Shown in pieces: positions 25,607-33,341 of a stretch of DNA of 64,000 nucleotides (position 1 is its first letter; every line of letters starts with the position of its first letter). The translations under genes and the position numbers were made by a program. This DNA is from 40CM-2-70-7 sp035631315 (GTDB lineage Bacteria > Gemmatimonadota > Gemmatimonadetes > Gemmatimonadales > GWC2-71-9), in NCBI GenBank assembly GCA_035631315.1, contig DASQIZ010000059.1:1-64000 (forward strand). Direction: 5' to 3'. Under the pieces are notes generated by a model. That model ran no database searches and was not told where the DNA came from. It saw only the letters and a program-made list of their open reading frames with translations.

Positions 25607-25962
25607 GGTGCGACGAAGTCCATCGCCCGGATCTCGCACTCCCCCTCCCACCCCGGCCACTCATCGATGTGCAGCTGCATGAACGCCCGTACAGCTTCGA
25701 TGGCCTTCTCGCGAGTGGATGCCTCGATAATCGCGTATCCGCCGATCACTTCTTTCGCCTCGGCGAACGGTCCGTCGGTCAGCACGAGCTTGCCGCCGGA
25801 AATCCGGATCCGCGTGCCGTCCTTGCTGCGCGCGAGTCCAGCGGTCTGTGCCAGGGTGCCGTCCCGCAGCCACTTTCCGATGAACCCCTGCATGGCCTGG
25901 TCGAACCCTGCCGGAGCCTTCCCCTGGTTCTCGGCGCCGCGGATGAATGCGAAGTAGCGCAT
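25603..25962 (-). CDS. YCII-domain protein
   Basis: This is a small single-domain protein of the YCII/DGPF type: MRYFAFIRGAENQG at the N-terminus and LVLTDGPFAEAKEVIGGYAIIEASTREKAIEAV in the core. YCII proteins have a ferredoxin-like fold, often with a conserved His/Asp pair, and no settled biochemical role; many are found near ECF sigma factors. ATG 25962 and GTG 25968 are both possible starts, the latter overlapping the upstream stop. It is paralogous to the gene just upstream and coupled to the EamA gene downstream. Confidence 0.9.
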   Translation of the reverse strand: MRYFAFIRGAENQGKAPAGFDQAMQGFIGKWLRDGTLAQTAGLARSKDGTRIRISGGKLVLTDGPFAEAKEVIGGYAIIEASTREKAIEAVRAFMQLHIDEWPGWEGECEIRAMDFVAP

Positions 25963-25964
25963 GG

Positions 25965-26354
25965 TCACTTCCCTCCCGCGGCACGGCGAACGTCCTCGGG
26001 GAAGTCCTCGAGCTCCTGCACCTGGCGGATCTCGATGACATCACCGTCGAGCATCGGCGCGCGGCGCGCCCATTCGATCGCTTCCTCGCGCGAACGGGTC
26101 TGGATCACCCAGTAGCCGCCCACCATCTCCTTCGCTTCGGCAAACGGTCCGTCGGTCACGCGGGGCTTGCCGCCACCGAAGCTCACCCGGGCGGCCTTCG
26201 CCGGCGGGGTCAGGCCATCGAGGCTCAGCAGCACACCGGCCTTGCTCAGGGATTCGTTGAACTTCGTCATCTTGGCCACGAGGTCCGCGGGCGGAACGAA
26301 GTCGGCGTTCGCGTTCTCGTACGCCTTCGGGATTACCAGCATCATGAAGCGCAT
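25965..26354 (-). CDS. YCII-domain protein (paralogue)
   Basis: The 129-residue product has MRFMMLVIPKAYENANADF, ALVAKMTKFNESLSKAGVLLSLDGL-like helices and the core GGKPRVTDGPFAEAKEMVGGYWVIQTRSREEAIEWARRAP. The DGPF motif and GGYW strand place it in the YCII/DGPF family, the same as its downstream neighbour but only moderately similar to it. It is the second gene of the DoxX-YCII-YCII-EamA operon. Confidence 0.9.
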   Translation of the reverse strand: MRFMMLVIPKAYENANADFVPPADLVAKMTKFNESLSKAGVLLSLDGLTPPAKAARVSFGGGKPRVTDGPFAEAKEMVGGYWVIQTRSREEAIEWARRAPMLDGDVIEIRQVQELEDFPEDVRRAAGGK

Positions 26355-26368
26355 GGTCGTCTTGCCTC

Positions 26369-26755
26369 TCAGTAGGAAGTCTGGAGACGCACCGTGCGCC
26401 CCCGTACGATGGCGATCAGGAGCAGTCCAACGACGAACGGCATGATGGCGGAGCCGACGCCCATGAGGGCGACACTCATCGTCACCGCGCCGGCCATCAC
26501 GCCCGCCAGGCCGACCGCCGCCAGCGTGGTCACGTTCTCACGGATCCGGAAGATTCCGGGGAGCACCAGGCCGAGGCCACCGGCGAATTCGCAAAGGCCG
26601 ATGAACTTGAAGAACAGGGGCGGCAGCGGAGAGAACTTCGCCAGCGTGGCGAGGGGAAGCACCAGCTTGAAGCCCCCCGCGAACAGGAAGAGCCCGCACA
26701 ACACCGCCTGCAGGATCCACAGCGCCACCCGGCCCTTCTTGGTATGAATCGTCAT
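26369..26755 (-). CDS. DoxX-family membrane protein
   Basis: The product is about 128 residues with four TM helices. The first carries VALWILQAVLCGLFLFAGGFKL, and the loop before the second has LPPLFFKFIGLCEFAGGLGLVLPGI, the typical DoxX arrangement. Some DoxX proteins form oxidoreductase complexes, but no partner is seen here. ATG 26755 follows GGAGACG and begins the first homologous residues. It is the first gene of a minus-strand operon with two YCII proteins and a transporter. Confidence 0.88.
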   Translation of the reverse strand: MTIHTKKGRVALWILQAVLCGLFLFAGGFKLVLPLATLAKFSPLPPLFFKFIGLCEFAGGLGLVLPGIFRIRENVTTLAAVGLAGVMAGAVTMSVALMGVGSAIMPFVVGLLLIAIVRGRTVRLQTSY

Positions 26756-26853
26756 CGTCGTCTCCAGGTTGTGGAGCCGGTCCATCCGGCTTCCACTCCA
26801 CGACGAACGACGTACCGGGATTTCGACACGGCTTGTAAGTTGTTATATTATAA

Positions 26854-27723
26854 TTACTTAAACAATTCGCATTTGATGGACACTGCGGGAGCAGAGTGGG
26901 TCAGCGCGCCCATCGAGATCAGGTGGGCTCCAGCGGCAGCATACGCCGCCACGTTCTCGACCGTGATGCCCCCCGATGCCTGCAGGGTGACATCGGGTCC
27001 GGCGCGCCTGGCCCACTTCGCGAACTGTTCAGGGGGCTGGTTGTCGATGAGCAGGTGCTTCACGCCCGCGGCCAACGCTTCTTCCAGCTGCGCTTCGGTC
27101 TCGACCTCGATGATCACCGGCAATCCGCGCGGCGCCTTCTTCAGAGCGTCGGCGAGCGATCCACCCCCCGCCGCCATCAGCTCCCAGTGATTGTCCTTCC
27201 ACAGGATGGCCTCGGCGAGCGAGACGCGATTTTCTACCCCGCCTCCCACGAGCACCGCGTAGCGCTCGAGCGTCCGGAGTCCGGGTGTCGTCTTCCGCGT
27301 GTGGGCGATCTTCGCTTTCCCCTGCACCGCCTCGACGGCCCGGCGCGTCAGCGTGGCCACACCGCACAACCGCTGGAGAAAATTCAAGGCAACCCGTTCG
27401 CCTGACAGCAGCGCTCCGGTCCGCGCCCTGACCGTCGCAAGGGTGTCCCCGGGGTGCGCCCACACGCCCTCCTTCACCCCGGGCTCGACCTGAGCGTCCG
27501 GGTCGAGCTGCCCGAAGACCTCCTCGACCACCGGAACGCCCGCCACCACGAACCGGCCCTCGGCTACGAATCGCAGGGTGCCGAGCTTCCGGGTCGCCGC
27601 ACCCAGCAGGCGCGTGGTTTCGTCATCAGCGGCCCGATCCTCCTCGAGGGCCCGACGAACCTCTTCCTGCCCCAGACGGCCCGGGCGGGTCTCACCCAAT
27701 GGCCAGCATCCGGTCGATCGCAC
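26854..27723 (-). CDS. nadC: Nicotinate-nucleotide pyrophosphorylase (carboxylating)
   Basis: NadC converts quinolinate and PRPP to nicotinate mononucleotide and CO2, in de novo NAD synthesis. The sequence shows the N-terminal VRRALEEDRAADDETT segment, the core RVALNFLQRLCGVATLTRRAVEAVQG, the PRPP/quinolinate motif AHTRKTTPGLRTLERYAVLVGG, KDNHWELM, and the barrel end LLIDNQPPEQFAKWARR and LQASGGITVENVAAYAAAGAHLISMGALTHS. The start is GTG 27723 or TTG 27699, both overlapping the end of nadA, so the genes are coupled. Confidence 0.95.
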   Translation of the reverse strand: MRSTGCWPLGETRPGRLGQEEVRRALEEDRAADDETTRLLGAATRKLGTLRFVAEGRFVVAGVPVVEEVFGQLDPDAQVEPGVKEGVWAHPGDTLATVRARTGALLSGERVALNFLQRLCGVATLTRRAVEAVQGKAKIAHTRKTTPGLRTLERYAVLVGGGVENRVSLAEAILWKDNHWELMAAGGGSLADALKKAPRGLPVIIEVETEAQLEEALAAGVKHLLIDNQPPEQFAKWARRAGPDVTLQASGGITVENVAAYAAAGAHLISMGALTHSAPAVSIKCELFK

Positions 27724-28660
27724 GTCTGGCTTTTCCGGCGACCTCGGCGGGAACCGTGACTTCGTACTTCAAGTCGCGGAGGGCATCGCGGAGCTTCTCG
27801 AGCGTGATGAGCTTCATGAACCGGCATTCGGCGGTCTCGACGGCCGCGAGAAACTCCTTGCCGGGGTTCTCGCGCCGCAGCCGGTGGAGGACACCGGTTT
27901 CCGTCGCCACCACGTAGCGACGCGCGGACGAAGCTCTGGCACGGGTCATCATCTGTTCGGTCGAGACGATCTGCATCCGGCCCGCGGCCACGTCTCCCTC
28001 CGCCTCGGCGTAGTACATCGCCTGGGTCACGCACCCGCACTCGGGATGCACCAGGAATTCCGCGTCGGGATACTCGGAGCGACGACGGTCGAGCGCCTCC
28101 CGGGTGAGCCCCGCGTGCACGTGGCACTCGCCCATCCACACGGCGATGTCGCGACCCGTGACCCGCTTGAGATACTGCCCCAGGAAAAAGTCGGGGAGAA
28201 ACAGCACCGGTACACCGGGTGGGAGAGCCCGGATCACCGCGACCGCATTGCCGGAGGTGCAGCAGTAGTCGGCCTCGGCTTTGACCACAGCCGCCGTGTT
28301 GACGTATGCGACGACCAAGCCGTCCGGATGCGCCGCCTTCCACGCGCGGACGTCCGCCGCCTGGATCGTCTCGGCCAGCGAGCACCCCGCCTGCGGATCG
28401 GGGATCAGCACCCGCTTGTCCGGATTCGCAATGGCCGCGGTTTCGGCCATGAAGTGGACGCCGCAGATCACGAGGACCGGATCGTCCAGGGTCGTGGCAC
28501 GGCGGGCCATCGCGAGGGAGTCGGCCACGTGGTCGGCCAGGTCCTGGATTTCGGGACGCTGGTAATTGTGCGCGAGAATCGCGGCGCCACGCGCCGCCTT
28601 GAGCTCCCGAATCTCGGCGATGAGATCTTGCCGGCGGGACGATGTCGTGTCGGAAATCAC
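27692..28660 (-). CDS. nadA: Quinolinate synthase
   Basis: NadA condenses iminoaspartate with dihydroxyacetone phosphate to give quinolinate and carries a 4Fe-4S cluster. Visible features are AILAHNYQRPEIQDLADHVADSLAMAR, ICGVHFMAETAAI, PDPQAGCSLAE with the first cluster Cys, the CCTSGNA region with the second, and HPECGCVTQAM / ETAECRFMKLIT around the third. GTG 28660 gives a protein of 322 residues, the usual size; an upstream in-frame start would add an unrelated segment. nadC follows directly. No nadB or aspartate dehydrogenase is seen nearby. Confidence 0.95.
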   Translation of the reverse strand: MISDTTSSRRQDLIAEIRELKAARGAAILAHNYQRPEIQDLADHVADSLAMARRATTLDDPVLVICGVHFMAETAAIANPDKRVLIPDPQAGCSLAETIQAADVRAWKAAHPDGLVVAYVNTAAVVKAEADYCCTSGNAVAVIRALPPGVPVLFLPDFFLGQYLKRVTGRDIAVWMGECHVHAGLTREALDRRRSEYPDAEFLVHPECGCVTQAMYYAEAEGDVAAGRMQIVSTEQMMTRARASSARRYVVATETGVLHRLRRENPGKEFLAAVETAECRFMKLITLEKLRDALRDLKYEVTVPAEVAGKARRAIDRMLAIG

Positions 28661-28790
28661 TGCCCTGCCCCATTGGTAGCAGTACCAGGGCTGGGGGGCC
28701 GATTGGGAAACGCCTCGGTCCGAAGGGGTTCGGACCGCTCCCAGCCTGGGGCGCGCTGACGTCACGCGCCTTTTCGATTCTAGCGGCTCG

Positions 28791-31448
28791 CTACTCCGCC
28801 CGCAACGCCTCGATCGGGTCCACCCGAGAAGCCCTGAGGGCCGGGACCCAGCAGGCCACGACTGCCACCGCGAGCAAGAGGGCCGTTACGACCAGATACG
28901 TCGCGGGGTCGACGCGCGGGGTGTCAAAGAGGAGACTCGCGAGGACCCGCGACAGCAGGGCGGCGCCGATGAGCCCCAGCACCACACCGCCCAACACCAG
29001 GCGGCCGCCTTCGCTCAGGATCATCCCGACCAACTCGCTGCGCGTTGCGCCGAGCGCCGCCCGCACGCCCATCTCCCGCGTCCGCTCGGCCACCGCACCG
29101 GCGAGCACACCGTAGAGCCCGATCGCCGCCAGTGCGAGCGCGGACAACGCGAAGGCCTCGAACACCGTGAGGGTGAACCGTCGCTGCGCCTGAGACGCGG
29201 TTACCACGGACGCAAGTGTCGCTACCCGCACCACAGGCTGGTCTTTGTCCACCGACCAGATGGCGCGCCTGATGGCGGGCGCGAGTGAAGCCGCATCGCC
29301 CCGCGTCTTGACCACCAGCCAGAGGGGATCGTCGGCCCAGAGCCAGTTGTCGGTGGCCGTGTACATCGCGTCCGGAGGCTCGAGCGCGAGTGACGTCTGC
29401 TTCACATCGCCCACCACGCCGACGATGATGTCCGCGTCCCGGCTGGGCAGCCCGCCAGTCCGGAGCCGGTGCCCGACCGGATCCCCGCCCCCGAACTCCT
29501 GGCGGGCGAATGATTCGCTGATGACGACCGCCCGGGGCGAGGTGCCGCCCCGCATATCGGTCTCGTCAATGAGCCGGCCCGACCGCAGGGGGATTCCCAT
29601 CGCGCGGAAATAGTCCGGGCTCACCGCATACCGGTACACATCCACCTTCCGGGGCTGTGCCCCGGCGCCGGGATCGAGATCAGCGCCGTAATCCTCGTTG
29701 TCCCCGGACAACGGCAACTGACTGGTCCAGGCGGCAGCGAGCACGCCGGGGACGGCGCGCACCTGGTCCAGTGCCCGGCCGTAGAAGAGGTGCTTTGCGG
29801 TGTCTCCCCGGAAACGGGTGTGAGAGATTTGCACCTGCATGGTGACCACATGGTCCGCGTCGAAGCCCGGCGAGCGGGAGAACAGATGGTCGAGACTCCG
29901 CCACAGGAGTCCCGCGCTCACCAGCAGGATCACGGCCAGCGCCACTTCCGAGATCACGAGCGCCCGGCGGATCCCCGCGCGTCCGCCCACATTGCGCCGG
30001 GACGCCAGCTGCAGGCCGGTGGCCGGATCGGTCCGCGACGCGCGGAACGCCGGCAGCCACCCCACGACGATCCCGATCACGGTGCTGACCACGAAGGCAA
30101 ATCCAAAGACCCACCCTGCCATCGCGACCGCGCCGGCACGCGGCAGGTCGGCCGGACTCAGCGCGAGGAGCGCCCCGATACCGATCTTGGCCACGAAGAG
30201 GCCGAGGAGTCCGCCGGCGAGTGAGAGCAACAAACTCTCGGTGAGGAGCTGGCGAAGCAACCGGCCGCGGCTGGCGCCGAAGGCCTGCCGCATCGCAAAC
30301 TCGCCCTGCCGCTGTGTCCCGCGGGCCAGCAGGAGATTGGTGACGTTGACGCAGGCGATCACCAGGACCAGGAATACGGCTCCGACGACGGCGAGGAGCG
30401 CGGGGCGAACGGTGCGGACGACGTCGTCGCGCAGCGGATTCAGGACGAGACCCCCATCCATCAGGGACCCGTCCTGCCTGGCGAACTCCGGCACCGGGGC
30501 GCGCGCGATCTGGTCGAGCTCGCGCGTGGCCTGCGCCAGACTCGTCCCGGCCTTCAGCCGGCCGACCATCGTGAGATGATGGCCCCATTCGCGGCTCTGG
30601 GGTGGGATCGACGCATCGTACTGCAGCAGCGACCAGAGTATCGCGGACGGTGCGAGGACGTCCTCGAAGCCGGCCGGCATCACGCCGACGACGGCGTACG
30701 GCACGTCGTCGAGGGTGACGAGCTTGCCGATGATTTCCCGGTCCGCGCCGAAGCGCCGGCGCCAGAGCCCGTCGCTCAAGATGACGACGGCGGGGCCGCG
30801 GAGGCGGTCGTCGGCAGAATCGAAGTCCATCCCCAGGGCAGGCGCCACTCCCAGTACCCGGAAGAATCCCGCGGTCACGAGCTGCGCGTCGAGCCGCTCC
30901 GGCTCCGCCGCCCCCGTGAGCGTGGGCTGCCACGCTTTGAACACCGTGAGCGCGTCAAACGATCGGGAGCGGGTGAGAATCTCCCGGTAGTTCCCGTAGG
31001 ACTCGAGCGCCCGCTGCCCGTTGGTGCCGAGGTACCACACCGACGCGAGCTGCGACGCGCGCGGGAACGGCAGAGGCTCGACCAGAATGGGGTTCACCGC
31101 GGAGAAGATGGCGGTGGACGCCCCGATCCCGAGCGCCAGAGTGAGGGTCGCGACGATGGTGAACCCGGGATTCGCCCGCAGCCGGCGCAGCGCGTAGCGC
31201 ACATCGCCGAGCCCCACGTCGACGGCGTGCTCCCAACCGCCGGAGCGGACTTCCTGCCGAACGCCCGCCCATGAGCCGGCGTCCATTCGGGCCCGCCGCC
31301 GCGCGTCGTCGGGACTCAGCCCCTGCTTGAGGTACGCCGCGGTGCCTTCGGCGACGTAATGATCGAGCTCGTCCGAAAGCTCCCGGTCGGCCGAGTCGCG
31401 GTGAAGCAGGACATCCAAGCCACGCTGGAACTGCCGCCAGATCGACAT
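28791..31448 (-). CDS. ADOP-family duplicated MacB/FtsX-type permease
   Basis: The 885-residue protein has the soluble ADOP N-terminus (RELSDELDHYVAEGTAAYLKQGLSPDDARRRARM at about 24-57), TM1 with LTLALGIGASTAIFSAV, and a first extracytoplasmic domain. The first FtsX block has FLVLVIACVNVTNLLLARG and QAFGASRGRLLRQLLTESLLL. A second extracytoplasmic domain and a terminal block (TREMGVRAALGATRSELVGMI) end at PALRASRVDPIEALRAE. The ATG at 31448 starts five bases after the padR stop codon begins, with no space for another gene. As elsewhere in this window no ATPase is adjacent. Confidence 0.9.
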   Translation of the reverse strand: MSIWRQFQRGLDVLLHRDSADRELSDELDHYVAEGTAAYLKQGLSPDDARRRARMDAGSWAGVRQEVRSGGWEHAVDVGLGDVRYALRRLRANPGFTIVATLTLALGIGASTAIFSAVNPILVEPLPFPRASQLASVWYLGTNGQRALESYGNYREILTRSRSFDALTVFKAWQPTLTGAAEPERLDAQLVTAGFFRVLGVAPALGMDFDSADDRLRGPAVVILSDGLWRRRFGADREIIGKLVTLDDVPYAVVGVMPAGFEDVLAPSAILWSLLQYDASIPPQSREWGHHLTMVGRLKAGTSLAQATRELDQIARAPVPEFARQDGSLMDGGLVLNPLRDDVVRTVRPALLAVVGAVFLVLVIACVNVTNLLLARGTQRQGEFAMRQAFGASRGRLLRQLLTESLLLSLAGGLLGLFVAKIGIGALLALSPADLPRAGAVAMAGWVFGFAFVVSTVIGIVVGWLPAFRASRTDPATGLQLASRRNVGGRAGIRRALVISEVALAVILLVSAGLLWRSLDHLFSRSPGFDADHVVTMQVQISHTRFRGDTAKHLFYGRALDQVRAVPGVLAAAWTSQLPLSGDNEDYGADLDPGAGAQPRKVDVYRYAVSPDYFRAMGIPLRSGRLIDETDMRGGTSPRAVVISESFARQEFGGGDPVGHRLRTGGLPSRDADIIVGVVGDVKQTSLALEPPDAMYTATDNWLWADDPLWLVVKTRGDAASLAPAIRRAIWSVDKDQPVVRVATLASVVTASQAQRRFTLTVFEAFALSALALAAIGLYGVLAGAVAERTREMGVRAALGATRSELVGMILSEGGRLVLGGVVLGLIGAALLSRVLASLLFDTPRVDPATYLVVTALLLAVAVVACWVPALRASRVDPIEALRAE

Positions 31449-31452
31449 GGGG

Positions 31453-31788
31453 TCATCCCTCCGCCCGGAGCAGGCGGGCAACAGCGGACGCGCGGCGCGT
31501 CCAGTCGTCGGTGGCGGCTTCCAGCTGCTTCTGGCCCGATTTGGTCAGGGAGTAATACCTGGCACGGCGGGAGCTGTCGGTCATCCGCCACTCGGCGTCG
31601 AGCGCACCGGCGCGCTCGAGCCGCGTGAGGGCCGTCAGCAGAGATCCCGGGTTCACCTTGAACACGCCACGTGAGATCTGCTCCACCCGGCGGGCGATCC
31701 CGAACCCGTGCATGGGCTCGAGGGAGAGCGTCTTGAGAATCAGGAGGTCGAGGGTACCGGGGATGACGTCGGTATTGGGTTCGTCCAT
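31453..31788 (-). CDS. PadR-family transcriptional regulator
   Basis: This 111-residue PadR reads LDLLILKTLSLEPMHGFGIARRVEQIS, then VNPGSLLTALTRLERAGALDAEW, the SSRRARYYSLTKSGQKQL wing and a short helix. The usual SLYPAL motif is SLLTAL here, a small departure in the recognition region. The ATG at 31788 has no ribosome-binding site and lies where transcription should begin, suggesting a leaderless mRNA. It is expected to repress itself and the permease. Confidence 0.92.
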   Translation of the reverse strand: MDEPNTDVIPGTLDLLILKTLSLEPMHGFGIARRVEQISRGVFKVNPGSLLTALTRLERAGALDAEWRMTDSSRRARYYSLTKSGQKQLEAATDDWTRRASAVARLLRAEG

Positions 31789-31794
31789 GGAAGC

Positions 31795-31837
31795 ACGATA
31801 CCCTCGCTCATCTTGACTGTCAAGATGTGATGATCAA
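31795..31837 (-). promoter_or_regulatory. padR promoter with palindromic operator, predicted leaderless
   Basis: On the minus strand a consensus -35 TTGACA (31823-31818), 17-base spacer and -10 TATCGT (31800-31795) put the transcription start on the A of the padR ATG at 31788. A perfect palindrome CATCTTGAC-N-GTCAAGATG (31809-31827) covers the -35 box. A further half-site AATCTTGAT lies just upstream. Confidence 0.7.
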
Positions 31838-31839
31838 GA

Positions 31840-33261
31840 TTAGAACTGCGACCAGAGGTGCTGGTTCGTAACCTCATGATGAAACTGCACCTCGGCCGTC
31901 TTCACCACCGCGCCGAGGGCCTTCGGGCAGCGGTCGGCCTGGAGGAGCTTCAGGTCCGCGAACTTGGCGTGGACCTCCGCCCCGAGCATCTGCTTGTAGA
32001 ACGCGCTGCCCTGATAGAGCCGGATGGCGTCGTAGATGTTGTCCGAGAGGTACTTGGTCTTGGTGCCGGCGTCTTCCGACAGCGGGCCTTCCAGACCGGT
32101 CCGGAACACCGAGTACAGCGCGAGATAGGGGTTGGCGTCCGGCGCGATGGAGCGAACTTCGACGCGCTTGGAACGCTCGTTCCCCAGGGGGATCCGGATC
32201 ATGGAGCCGCGGTCGATGGCCGACGCCTTGATCTGGTTCGGCGCCTCGAAGTGCGGATCCAGACGCCGGTAGGCGTTCACACTCGAGTTGAGGATCAGGC
32301 AGAGGTCGGCGCCGTTGGACAGGATGCGCTTCGTGAAATCCCACCCCGCCGTCGACAGCTGATCCTGGCCCTTGGGATCCCAGAACGCATTCTTGCCCTT
32401 CCGGGATATGGAGACGTTGGTGTGCATCCCGTTCCCGTTCACGCCCGTGACGGGCTTGGGCAGGAAGCAGGCGGTCATGTCCATTCGCGCCGCGACCTGA
32501 CGGGAGAGGAGCTTGTAGAGCTGCACCTGATCGGCCGCAATGCACGCTTCGGAATAGCTGTAATTCATCTCGAACTGGCTGGGCGCCACCTCGGGATGGT
32601 CCTTCTCATTGGCGAACCCCATCGCCCGCTGCACTTCAGCGGCGGTGTCGATGAACATGCGGAGGGCATCGCCGGGCAGCGAGTGGTAGTAGCCGCCGGT
32701 CGAGAGGTAGTCGAACTTGCCCGTTTCGTGATAATGCCGCTCCGCGTCCCGCCCCTGGAACAGAAATCCCTCGATCTCATTCGCCGCGAAACACTCCGTC
32801 CCGTCCTTCGCGAACAGTTTCGCCGCGTATTCCTTGAGCACGCCCCGGATGTCGGCGGGATACGCCCCGCCCTCCCGCTCCAATACGTCCGCGAACGCCA
32901 GGACCTTACCGTGACCGAAGACGTCGGAGGGCAGCCAGTAGAACGCAGGCCAGTCGACCCGCAGTCTCAAATCGGATTCCTGCTGGCGGGAGAAGCCCCG
33001 GATGGACGAGCCGTCGAAAGTGAGGTTGTCGACCGAGCCCAGGAGAAACTTCTTGTCGTAGTCCAGCATGTGAAACCGGCCTTCGAGGTCCGTAAAGCAG
33101 ACCGTCACGGCCTTGATGCGCTTTTCGTCCCGGAGGTACTTCAGGCGCTCTTCCTGGATCTGATCGGCGGGGACCCGGTCGAGCCGCTGCTTCTTGGCCG
33201 CCAGGTTTCGTTCTTCGAGCTCGTCGTAAGGCATTTCCAGGAAGTCGCGCAGGCCGGTCAT
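31840..33261 (-). CDS. glnA: Glutamine synthetase
   Basis: GlnA makes glutamine from glutamate, ammonia and ATP. The 473-residue sequence shows LTFDGSSIRGF, a metal-binding NEIEGFLF strand, MNYSYSEACIAADQVQLYK, the glutamate-binding NGNGMHTNVS loop with the catalytic His region, NSSVNAYRRLDPHFEAPNQI and RIPLGNERSKRVEVRSIAPDANPYLAL. Size and motifs fit type I glutamine synthetase. I do not see the NLYDLP-type adenylylation motif, so control by adenylylation is doubtful. The start follows AGAGGACC. It lies alone between two ADOP loci on the same strand. Confidence 0.93.
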   Translation of the reverse strand: MTGLRDFLEMPYDELEERNLAAKKQRLDRVPADQIQEERLKYLRDEKRIKAVTVCFTDLEGRFHMLDYDKKFLLGSVDNLTFDGSSIRGFSRQQESDLRLRVDWPAFYWLPSDVFGHGKVLAFADVLEREGGAYPADIRGVLKEYAAKLFAKDGTECFAANEIEGFLFQGRDAERHYHETGKFDYLSTGGYYHSLPGDALRMFIDTAAEVQRAMGFANEKDHPEVAPSQFEMNYSYSEACIAADQVQLYKLLSRQVAARMDMTACFLPKPVTGVNGNGMHTNVSISRKGKNAFWDPKGQDQLSTAGWDFTKRILSNGADLCLILNSSVNAYRRLDPHFEAPNQIKASAIDRGSMIRIPLGNERSKRVEVRSIAPDANPYLALYSVFRTGLEGPLSEDAGTKTKYLSDNIYDAIRLYQGSAFYKQMLGAEVHAKFADLKLLQADRCPKALGAVVKTAEVQFHHEVTNQHLWSQF

Positions 33262-33341
33262 TCCAGGTCCTCTATGATGAAGGGAGAAGCGTCCCAGCGG
33301 TCAGGGAACGTTCTCCACTTCCGGCAGTGCACGCAAGTTGC

